This document shows, piece by piece, positions 33,034-40,404 of a stretch of DNA of 64,000 nucleotides. A program made the translations under genes and the position numbers. Origin of the DNA: Phycisphaeraceae bacterium (GTDB lineage Bacteria; Planctomycetota; Phycisphaerae; Phycisphaerales; UBA1924); contig CP060234.1 in assembly GCA_023898685.1 (NCBI GenBank), forward strand, positions 2,170,001-2,234,000, written 5' to 3'. How positions within the stretch are numbered: the stretch's first letter is position 1; each line of letters begins with the position of its first letter. Under the pieces are notes generated by a model. That model searched no databases. It was not told the DNA's origin and was given only the letters and a program-made list of their open reading frames with translations.

Positions 33034-36000
33034 GTGAATACCAAGTCGTTCGGATCGGCGGCGATCCTTGCCATCGTCGCCGGGTCGGCTCTCGCTGCGG
33101 GTGACTTGCAGTGGCGCAATGCCGACGGCGTCGCGACGTTCGAGCAGGCCCACCCGCGTCTGGCGCCCGCGGAGATGCTCAACCAGCTCTCCGGGCAGGC
33201 CCAGCACGTGATTGTCCGGCTTGCCGACGTGCCGTCAGCCCAGCAGAAGGCCGCGCTCGCCGACGCGGGCGTGCGGCTCCTTTCCCCGCTCGGGGGCTCG
33301 GCTTACTTCGCGAGCATCGCGGCCGACATGCAGCCCAGCCGGGTGATCCGTGCGGCGAACTTCGATTCCATTGATTACATCTCGCCGGCCCACCGGCTCG
33401 ACCCGCGTCTGGCCGACGAGACCGCCCCGGCGTGGGCCCTCGCGGGGCCCAAGGAGACCGCGGGCAGCAACCCGATCATCGGCGTCTACGTCCAGTTCCA
33501 GCAGGACGTCCCTCTCGCGTCGGCGGCCGCACGCGAGGTGATCACCGAGAACGCCGGCGTCATCCGTGACAAGGTTGAGGCCGTCAATATGTTCGTGGTC
33601 GAGATGCCCTTCGGCAACATCGCCGGTCTCGCCGAGGACGATCGCGTGCAGTGGATCGAGGCGCCCCTGCCGCGCTTCGAGGGCTACAACGCCGAGAACC
33701 GTGCGCGCGTGCAGGCCAACGAGGCCCAGGCGGCGCCCTACAACCTCGACGGCGCGGGCGTCACCGCGTACATCTACGACGCGGGCTCGGTGCTCGCCTC
33801 CCACTTGGACTATTCCGGTCGCGCCACGGTGTTTGACGGGTCGGGCGTTCACTACCACTCCACGCACGTGGGCGGCACGGTGGGCGGCGACGGCAGCGCG
33901 ATCTTCAACAACCGCGGCATGGCCCCGGGCGTCACCATTCTGAGCTCCAGCTTCGAGTATGACGGCTCCGGAACCTTCCTCTACACCAACCCGGGCGACC
34001 TCCTGGCCGACTACACGACCGCCGTCGGCATGGGCGCCGACGTGTCCAACAACTCCATTGGCTCGAACGTCGCCCCCAACGGGTTCCCCTGCTCCTACGA
34101 GGGCGACTATGGCCTGTGCGCCGCCACGATCGACGCCGTCGTTCGCGGCGCCGCCGGCGGCGACATCGTCATCTTCTGGGCCGCCGGCAACGAGCGCGGC
34201 TATGGGTGCGGCAACACCTACAACACCAGCCCGCCCCCCGGCAACAACAAGAACGCCATCACCGTCGGCGCGCTCAACTCCAACGACGACTCGATGACCA
34301 GCTTCTCGAGCTGGGGCCCCGCGGACGACGGACGCATGCGCCCCGTCATCGCCGCGCCGGGCTGCCAGGTCGGGGGTGACGGCGGCGTCACCAGCCTCAA
34401 CTCGACCAGCAACAGCTCCTACACGACCCTCTGCGGCACCTCGATGGCCTCGCCGACCGCGTGCGGTGTCGGCGCCCTCGTCATGCAGGACTTCCGCGCC
34501 AACTACCCGGGTCGGCCCGACCCCTCCAACCAGCTCATGAAGGCCTTCTTCTGCCACAACTCGGTCGACCTGGGCAACACCGGGCCCGACAACACCTACG
34601 GCTACGGCTCGATCCGAGCCGTCAACATCATCGACTTCGAGCGCACCGGCAACTTCGACGAGGGCTCGGTCGATAACGGCGGCATCGGCACCTTCACCGT
34701 TGACGTCAACGCGGGCGACCCCGAGCTCAAGATCACGCTCGTCTGGGACGACGTCCCCGGCACCCCCAACACCATCCCTTCGCTCGTCAACGACCTCGAC
34801 CTCGTTGTCGTCGATCCGTCCGGCGGCCGCCACTATCCGTGGACGGTCAATCCCTCCAGCCCGGGCACGCCGGCGGTCCAGACGCAGGAGGACCACCTCA
34901 ACAACATCGAGCAGGTCCAGGTCGCGAACCCGCAGGCCGGCCGCTGGATGGTCCAGGTCGTCGGGACCACGGTCCCCGACGGGCCGCAGGGGTTCGCGAT
35001 CACGGCGACCCCCGCGCTCGGGCCGGGGCTGCTCGCCGTGAGCCTGCTGTCCGACGTCCCCGATCTGCTGCCGCCCGCGACGACGGTTCCCGTCGAGGTC
35101 TCGGTCATGCCGGGCGTTGATGCGCTCGTCCCCGGGACCGTCGCGATGCACTACCGCCTCGATGGCGGGACGTACACCGACGTGTCGATGACCGACAACG
35201 GCGGCGGAGACTTCACGTCGACCGTCCCCGGCGCCAACTGCTCGCAGCTCATCGAGTTCTATGTCACCGCCGAGGGCGAGCAAGCCGGCGTCGTCAGCGT
35301 GCACTCGGCCGCCGACCCGTTCACCGTCCCCATCGGCGAGATCGAGACGATCCTCATCGACAACATGGAGACCGACATGGGCTGGTCGGTCTCGGGTGAC
35401 GCCACCGCGGGCATGTGGGACCGCGGCGTGCCCGTCAACTGCTCGTCGCGCGGCGCGCCCGGATCCGACGCCGACGGCTCGGGCCAGTGCTGGCTGACCG
35501 GCAACAACACCGGTTCGGGCGGTGACTGCAACTCCGACGTCGACAACGGGACGACCTACCTCACCTCGCCCATCTACGACCTCCCCGACGGGGGCCGGGT
35601 CACGTACAAGTACTGGTTCGCCGACATCGCCTCGGGCGGTATCAACGGCGACGAGTGGGGCGTCGACTACTCCACCAACGGCGGCTCGACGTGGACCCGC
35701 CTGCGGACCGTGACGTCGGTCTCGCCGTCCTGGCGCAGCGACACCATCTACGTCGGCGACGAGATGCCCGCGGGCTCGAACCTCCGCTTCCGCTTCTCGG
35801 CCAACGACGTGGGCACGCAGAACGTCATCGAGGCCGGCCTCGATGACCTCCAGATCTCCCGCCAGTTCTGCAACGACGTCTCCTGCCCCGCCGACATCAA
35901 CGGCGACGGCATCCTCGACCTCGTCGACGTCCAGGCGTTCATCGCGGGCTTCCTCGGCCACGACCCCGTCGCCGACCTCGTCGCTCCGTTCGGCGTGTGG

Positions 36001-36054
36001 GACCTCGCGGACGTCCAGGCGTTCACCTCCTCGTTCATCGCGGGCTGCCCCTGA
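33034..36054 (+). CDS. Secreted subtilisin-family serine protease with dockerin-like tail
   Basis: A 1006-residue protein. Signal peptide at residues 1-22, then a long propeptide region to about 235. The S8 catalytic domain (about 240-540) has Asp249 (YDAGS), His278 (THVGG), oxyanion Asn385 (WAAGNERG) and Ser470 (GTSMASP). The next domain (about 545-665), with KITLVWDDVPGTP, LVNDLDLVVVDPSG and AGRWMVQV, matches the C-terminal jelly-roll found in kexin-like and other S8 peptidases. Further beta-domains (about 670-945) precede the tail, which has NGDG and VAPFG loops and ends FIAGCP. The GTG at 33034 follows GAGAGGGG. A strong terminator follows at 36085. Confidence 0.93.
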   Translation: MNTKSFGSAAILAIVAGSALAAGDLQWRNADGVATFEQAHPRLAPAEMLNQLSGQAQHVIVRLADVPSAQQKAALADAGVRLLSPLGGSAYFASIAADMQPSRVIRAANFDSIDYISPAHRLDPRLADETAPAWALAGPKETAGSNPIIGVYVQFQQDVPLASAAAREVITENAGVIRDKVEAVNMFVVEMPFGNIAGLAEDDRVQWIEAPLPRFEGYNAENRARVQANEAQAAPYNLDGAGVTAYIYDAGSVLASHLDYSGRATVFDGSGVHYHSTHVGGTVGGDGSAIFNNRGMAPGVTILSSSFEYDGSGTFLYTNPGDLLADYTTAVGMGADVSNNSIGSNVAPNGFPCSYEGDYGLCAATIDAVVRGAAGGDIVIFWAAGNERGYGCGNTYNTSPPPGNNKNAITVGALNSNDDSMTSFSSWGPADDGRMRPVIAAPGCQVGGDGGVTSLNSTSNSSYTTLCGTSMASPTACGVGALVMQDFRANYPGRPDPSNQLMKAFFCHNSVDLGNTGPDNTYGYGSIRAVNIIDFERTGNFDEGSVDNGGIGTFTVDVNAGDPELKITLVWDDVPGTPNTIPSLVNDLDLVVVDPSGGRHYPWTVNPSSPGTPAVQTQEDHLNNIEQVQVANPQAGRWMVQVVGTTVPDGPQGFAITATPALGPGLLAVSLLSDVPDLLPPATTVPVEVSVMPGVDALVPGTVAMHYRLDGGTYTDVSMTDNGGGDFTSTVPGANCSQLIEFYVTAEGEQAGVVSVHSAADPFTVPIGEIETILIDNMETDMGWSVSGDATAGMWDRGVPVNCSSRGAPGSDADGSGQCWLTGNNTGSGGDCNSDVDNGTTYLTSPIYDLPDGGRVTYKYWFADIASGGINGDEWGVDYSTNGGSTWTRLRTVTSVSPSWRSDTIYVGDEMPAGSNLRFRFSANDVGTQNVIEAGLDDLQISRQFCNDVSCPADINGDGILDLVDVQAFIAGFLGHDPVADLVAPFGVWDLADVQAFTSSFIAGCP

Positions 36055-36084
36055 TCTGACCGCGGCCTGAATCCGATCTCGCCA

Positions 36085-36113
36085 CGCCCGGGCCTTGTGC
36101 CCGGGCGTTTTTT
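36085..36113 (+). terminator. Rho-independent terminator after the subtilase
   Basis: CGCCCGGGC / GCCCGGGCG perfect 9-bp stem with a 5-nt loop and six T's. It closes the nine-gene secreted-protein run. Confidence 0.88.
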
Positions 36114-36216
36114 GTGCGCTTCGTCGCGCTTACGTGGATGCGGTGAACAGGGGACGCCGACGCGGGGTCCGCGCAGGCCCCGGGCGACGGCCAGGATCTG
36201 GGCGGGACCACGCTGG

Positions 36217-36222
36217 TACGCT
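36217..36222 (+). promoter_or_regulatory. -10 hexamer for leaderless threonine dehydratase transcript
   Basis: GG-TACGCT, 6 nt before the ATG at 36229; no ribosome-binding site. Confidence 0.5.
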
Positions 36223-36228
36223 GGATGC

Positions 36229-37263
36229 ATGGACACACCCTGGGGAACCCAAGGGACGGCCCCCGATCCGGCGCTCGCCCACGCCGTGGCAATCGCCGAC
36301 ATCCGCGCCGCCGCGACCCGCATCGAGGGCGTGGCCTCCCGCACGCCCACGCTCTGCTTTGCCCGCCTCGACGAACGCGCCGGTGCCCAGTTCATCCTGA
36401 AGTGCGAGAACCTCCAGCCCATCGGCGCGTTCAAGATCCGTGGCGCGACCAACGCCATGCTGCGGCTGGACGATGACGCCCGCGCCCGCAGCGTGCTGAC
36501 CTATTCCTCGGGCAACCACGCCCAGGCGATCGCGTACGCCGCCGCCCGTCTGGCCGTCCCCGCGGTAATCGTGATGCCCGACAACGCACCGCGGGTCAAG
36601 CTGGACGCGACGCGGCGCTTCCTTGCCGATGCCCCGGCCGGCAGCGAGGTCGTCCTGTACGACCCCGCTCGGGCGTCGCGCGAGGTTCTGGGCCGTCAGC
36701 TCGCCGAGGAACGCGGCCTGCATCTCATCCCGCCCTACGACCATCCCGACGTCATCGCGGGCCAGGGCACGGCGGCGCTCGAACTGCTCGAGAACCACCC
36801 CGACCTTGACGCCCTCTTCGTTCCCTGCGGCGGTGGGGGACTGCTCTCGGGATCCGCCGTGGCCGCGAAGGCGCTCGCCCCTGCCTGTCGCGTCGTCGGC
36901 GTCGAGCCGGATCTTGCCGATGATGCGACACGGTCGTTCAACGCCGGCGTCCTGCACACCGTCCACAACCCGCCGACCATCGCGGACGGCGCCCGCACGC
37001 CCTTCCTGGGCCGCTACACCTTCCCGCTCGTCCGCGCCCACGTCGATGAGATGATGACCGTTACCGAGGCCGAGATCGCCCGCGCGACACTGCTCTGCTT
37101 CGACATGCTCCGCCTCGTCGTCGAGCCGAGCGGCGCCCTGGGCCTTGCGGGTGCGATCAGGCAGGCGACCCGGGGCTCACGCGTCGGGGTCATCGTCAGC
37201 GGCGGCAACATCGACTTCGACCGGTTGCGAGATCTCCGCACGCTCGCCGGCCAGCCGGAGTAG
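36229..37263 (+). CDS. Threonine ammonia-lyase / serine-threonine dehydratase (PLP fold type II)
   Basis: A PLP enzyme that deaminates threonine to 2-oxobutyrate or serine to pyruvate. The Schiff-base lysine is in GAFKIRGA (about residues 64-71), followed by SSGNHAQAIAYAA and VIVMPDNAP. The phosphate-binding Gly loop is PCGGGGLLSG at about 202-211. PSGALGLAG and VSGGNIDF close the domain. At 344 residues it is the short catabolic or racemase-like form with no ACT domain, so feedback control by isoleucine is not expected. The upstream in-frame region is not conserved; the ATG at 36229 is preceded by a -10 at leaderless distance. Threonine versus serine preference cannot be read from sequence. 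Confidence 0.9.
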   Translation: MDTPWGTQGTAPDPALAHAVAIADIRAAATRIEGVASRTPTLCFARLDERAGAQFILKCENLQPIGAFKIRGATNAMLRLDDDARARSVLTYSSGNHAQAIAYAAARLAVPAVIVMPDNAPRVKLDATRRFLADAPAGSEVVLYDPARASREVLGRQLAEERGLHLIPPYDHPDVIAGQGTAALELLENHPDLDALFVPCGGGGLLSGSAVAAKALAPACRVVGVEPDLADDATRSFNAGVLHTVHNPPTIADGARTPFLGRYTFPLVRAHVDEMMTVTEAEIARATLLCFDMLRLVVEPSGALGLAGAIRQATRGSRVGVIVSGGNIDFDRLRDLRTLAGQPE

Positions 37264-37321
37264 AGCGGGCCGTGCGGCTCCAGTCGAAACCGGGCCGCGC
37301 TTCGCGACCAGCACCCTCATC

Positions 37322-37538
37322 TTACGGACTCCGATTGAAGCCCGGCTTGCTACATCTCGCACGCACATGAAGCGGCGCGGCTCTGTCAGAAGGGCACACC
37401 ACGGAGGCACAGAGAGCACAGAGAGGAAGAACCGTGCAGTACTGTCGAATCGGTTCTTCTCTGTGATCTCTGTGCCTCTGCGGTGAATCTTCTTGCCTTC
37501 AACGTGTGCCGCGCCCGAGATTCGAGCGTGATTCACAT
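37322..37538 (-). repeat. Dispersed hairpin element, copy B (about 217 bp)
   Basis: Inverted second copy of the element at 9073. The hairpin arms are about 37397-37434 and 37451-37486, with a 16-nt loop. The right arm and its outer flank match copy A over about 45 nt with a single difference. Both outer flanks are also conserved, so the repeat is wider than the hairpin. It occupies most of the 357-bp gap between two convergently transcribed genes; 37539-37620 shows nothing else. Confidence 0.85.
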
Positions 37539-37620
37539 TGCGCCGCGTTGCATTCCAGCAGATCCCGCATTGCGCTCGGGTGTGTGTCTCGTGGCTCATG
37601 CGAGCACGGTGTGCACCCGC

Positions 37621-38331
37621 TCACCACGACTGCATCCCGACCAGTTCGAGCAGCGTCTGCTCGTGTTCGGTGGGCCTGATGCGGTCGGTCAGCAGCAGCA
37701 GCGACGCGAGGATGACGCCGGCGACGGTGCCCGCGAGGTGGGCCATGAGCGCCACGCCGTTGTCGTACACGCCCGTGTCGTAGAGCACCTGGAAGAACAG
37801 GTCCTTGGCGAAGTAGGCGCCGATCACGATCCAGGCCGAGAGCTGGAACACCTTAACATGCGCCCGCAGAATCCAGACGAAGAACAGGATCGAGATGTTG
37901 TTCCGTGGGTAGAACACGATGAACATCCCCATGATCCCCGCGATCGCGCCGCTCGCCCCAAGGGAGGGCACGCCGGCGTGCGAAGCCGCCGTATAGGCCA
38001 GCCCGGAAAGGGTCCCGAGCAGCACGTAGCACGCGATGAACAGCCCGTGCCCCAGCTTGGCGTTCACGGCGTTGCCGAACACGAACAGGAAGATCAGGTT
38101 CCCGATCAGGTGGCCCCACCCGCCGTGCGTGAACACCGACCCGAGCAGCCCCGCGTCCGACCACCAGTCGCCCGGGCCTGACATCATCCAGTGCTCATAG
38201 GCACCTATGCCCATCATCGCCGGGAACGCAATCACGCTCACCATCACTGTGAACGCCATCAACGCCCAGTTGGCGAAGGGCCACCGCTCCATCGGCACGT
38301 CGACGTTGTAGGGGATCAGGAAGAAGAACAC
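37621..38331 (-). CDS. Rhomboid family intramembrane serine protease
   Basis: A 236-residue protein with six or seven membrane segments. Catalytic Ser127 is in GASGAIAG and His198 in ALMAHLAG. The oxyanion-side His74 and Asn78 occur in GWGHLIGNLIFL, and the loop VFTHGGWGH is typical. The N-terminus begins FFFLIPYNVDVPMERWP, a common opening of planctomycete and proteobacterial rhomboids. It starts 3 nt after the end of the zinc-ribbon gene at 38335, so it is the last gene of a three-gene operon. Its substrate is unknown: the Gly-Cys tails here have no C-terminal membrane segment, so they are not obvious substrates. Confidence 0.93.
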   Translation of the reverse strand: MFFFLIPYNVDVPMERWPFANWALMAFTVMVSVIAFPAMMGIGAYEHWMMSGPGDWWSDAGLLGSVFTHGGWGHLIGNLIFLFVFGNAVNAKLGHGLFIACYVLLGTLSGLAYTAASHAGVPSLGASGAIAGIMGMFIVFYPRNNISILFFVWILRAHVKVFQLSAWIVIGAYFAKDLFFQVLYDTGVYDNGVALMAHLAGTVAGVILASLLLLTDRIRPTEHEQTLLELVGMQSW

Positions 38332-38334
38332 CGG

Positions 38335-39234
38335 CTATTCGTCCTCCTCGTCTTCCTCAGGGTCGTAGGGATTCGTCACCCCGACGCTGAACGCCACGAG
38401 CACGCCCGCCGCGATCCAGGCGCCCTCGAAGATCAGCTTCTGGCTCTCGTCCAGGCCCTCGATGCGCTTCGTCTCGGTGTGGTCGCCGAAGAAGTCGTGC
38501 CACGACACCGTCCACTCGAAGGCCTCGGTCGTGTCGGGCGGGGTCATCCGCATCCCGCCAGCGATCGCGAAGAAGGCCATCGTCGCCGCGATCACGCCCG
38601 TCGTGATCGTCCCGGCCCCGCGCACGAACAGCAGCGCGGGGGCGGCGGCCAGCACGCCGACCAAAAACACCAGGACGTAAGACGAGAGCCCGTTCGCCGC
38701 GCTTGCCGCGACCCAGATCGCCAGCCCGACCGCCGCGCCGGCCGCCGACCCCAGCGCCGCCAGCGCCAGCCTCGGCGCCGAGGGGGGCGGGGGCGGCTCG
38801 CCCGCGTCGCGGTCGCGCACGCGCGTCTTGAGCTTCTTGCCGCTCTGCACGTTGGTGCCGCATTCGAGGCAGATCACCTGCCCGGGCTTGTACGGCCGCC
38901 CGCACTTGGGGCATCCCTCCTTGACCTGGAGCCCGCCGGTCGGATCGGTGTGGGCCGCCGATTCCGAGAGCCCGGCGACCAGGGCCGCGAGGCCGTCGTC
39001 CGCAGCGGGTGGTGCGGGCAAGCGTTCTTCGGCCAGCAGTGCGATCGGCGCCGCGTCCTCATCGATCAGGTCGGATGTCCTGAGCCGATCGCGCGCATGT
39101 TCACCCGAACCGCCCGCCTGCTTTGCATCCAGGCACGCTTTGCAGGCGTAGTGGCCGTGCGCGTCCCTGACGCGGGGCAACGCCGAACAATCGCGCCCGC
39201 AGATCACGCAGACTTTCGCCCCGGCCTCACCCAT
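38335..39234 (-). CDS. Zinc-ribbon membrane protein (paralogue 2)
   Basis: A 299-residue protein. A first zinc motif at residues 9-37 has CVICGRDC, then HYACKACLD. A second ribbon at about 110-130 has CPKCGRPY, then CLECGTNVQSGKKL. About four membrane segments follow (about 150-280), ending in an acidic Asp/Glu tail. It is homologous in layout to the gene at 39257, which is 22 bp upstream on the same strand, pointing to tandem duplication. The start at 39234 is chosen because it aligns with MSGPGSKVCVICG of the paralogue. Function unknown; the double ribbon facing the cytosol could bind nucleic acid or protein. Confidence 0.8.
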   Translation of the reverse strand: MGEAGAKVCVICGRDCSALPRVRDAHGHYACKACLDAKQAGGSGEHARDRLRTSDLIDEDAAPIALLAEERLPAPPAADDGLAALVAGLSESAAHTDPTGGLQVKEGCPKCGRPYKPGQVICLECGTNVQSGKKLKTRVRDRDAGEPPPPPSAPRLALAALGSAAGAAVGLAIWVAASAANGLSSYVLVFLVGVLAAAPALLFVRGAGTITTGVIAATMAFFAIAGGMRMTPPDTTEAFEWTVSWHDFFGDHTETKRIEGLDESQKLIFEGAWIAAGVLVAFSVGVTNPYDPEEDEEDE

Positions 39235-39256
39235 TACGCCGCCGCACCGCGGGCCC

Positions 39257-40273
39257 TCAGGTTTCGTCCGTCCCGCCGGACGCGATCTTGAACGCCGACG
39301 CGACCGCGAAGAACCCCCACAGGACGTCAAAGAAGTTGAGGTCGTCGACGAACGCCCCCTTCGCCACGGTCGCTTTGTACTCCCCGAATGCGTCCTTCAC
39401 GTCGTGCACGCGTTGGTCCTGCTCGCTGCGTGCCAGGGCGTCCCAGCGTGTGTGGGTCTCCTCGACGACCTCGGGAGGATACTCGTCGGGCCACTCGGCC
39501 TCGTCGTAGGTCAACCCTTCGGGCCAGGCCAGCTCCCGGCCGTCGACGTTCTCGAACTGGTCGATCACCTCGTCGGCCACGCCCATCATCGCGAACCGCT
39601 CGTAGTCGGCCCGCGTCATGTCGTCGAAACCGGCCTGGTGCATCAGGATCGCGATCGCCCCGAACTTCTCGGCGGCGACGCACACCAGGGCGATCCCAGC
39701 GGCCCAGAGGCCCGCCATCACGCCGCCGTTGCCTTTCGCCCCCATCATCACGCCGATGCCGGCAAGCACGCCCACCCCCCACGCGATCCAGCCGAGTTCG
39801 ACGTGCAGGAACGCGGCGACCGCGGCCCAGACGCCCGCGCCGATCAGCCCGCCCGCGAGCCCGCCGATCGTCCAGAAGACCGGGGCCGCCACAGCACCGC
39901 CCACGGCGGCCGCGGCCTTGGCTCCCGCGCCGGCCGTCGCTGCACGGATCTCGGGCGACTTCTTTCCGGTCTTGACGTTGATCCCACACCTCGTGCACAC
40001 GACCGCTTCGGCCTCGACCGGTGACCCGCACCCGGGGCACATCATCGTCGCGACCGGCGCTTCCATTGTCTGAGGTTCCTCGTAGAAATCACCCAGCCCG
40101 AACCCATCGTCGGCGGCCGGTTCGGGCTCCGCGGGAGCCGCGTGGTGGGCGTGTCCCTCCTTCGCCTCCACGCACGCCTTGCACGCGTAGTGCCCGTATG
40201 CGTCCTTGATCCGCGGCTTGCCCGAGCAATCCTGCCCGCAGATCACGCACACCTTGCTCCCCGGTCCGCTCAT
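39257..40273 (-). CDS. Zinc-ribbon membrane protein (paralogue 1)
   Basis: A 338-residue protein. The N-terminal motif has CVICGQDC and HYACKACVE; the second ribbon at about residues 78-100 has CPGCGSPV and CTRCGINVKTGKK. A Gly/Ala-rich membrane region with about three segments covers 125-210. The C-terminal 120 residues form a soluble acidic domain. GGGAG precedes the ATG, and a good promoter lies 44-72 nt upstream (40317-40345). It is first in the operon with paralogue 2 and the rhomboid protease. I do not recognise a function. Confidence 0.8.
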   Translation of the reverse strand: MSGPGSKVCVICGQDCSGKPRIKDAYGHYACKACVEAKEGHAHHAAPAEPEPAADDGFGLGDFYEEPQTMEAPVATMMCPGCGSPVEAEAVVCTRCGINVKTGKKSPEIRAATAGAGAKAAAAVGGAVAAPVFWTIGGLAGGLIGAGVWAAVAAFLHVELGWIAWGVGVLAGIGVMMGAKGNGGVMAGLWAAGIALVCVAAEKFGAIAILMHQAGFDDMTRADYERFAMMGVADEVIDQFENVDGRELAWPEGLTYDEAEWPDEYPPEVVEETHTRWDALARSEQDQRVHDVKDAFGEYKATVAKGAFVDDLNFFDVLWGFFAVASAFKIASGGTDET

Positions 40274-40316
40274 CGGCGCTCCCTTCTCTCACGCGGAACG
40301 CGCGAGACCCGGACAA

Positions 40317-40345
40317 AGGATAACGAGAACCGCAATACCTGACAA
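40317..40345 (-). promoter_or_regulatory. Promoter of the zinc-ribbon/rhomboid operon
   Basis: On the minus strand: TTGTCA, a 17-nt spacer, TATCCT. It faces away from the MATE gene. Confidence 0.65.
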
Positions 40346-40404
40346 GACACACACTGAGTCTTGATGTGCCCGCTCCCGTACCATCCCCACCCCGGGAGCA
40401 AGAC

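Noticed and set aside
16516..36054. A cellulosome with a local scaffoldin
   Set aside because: No repeated cohesin-like domain, carbohydrate-binding scaffold or S-layer homology domain is visible in the window, so a scaffold cannot be claimed here.
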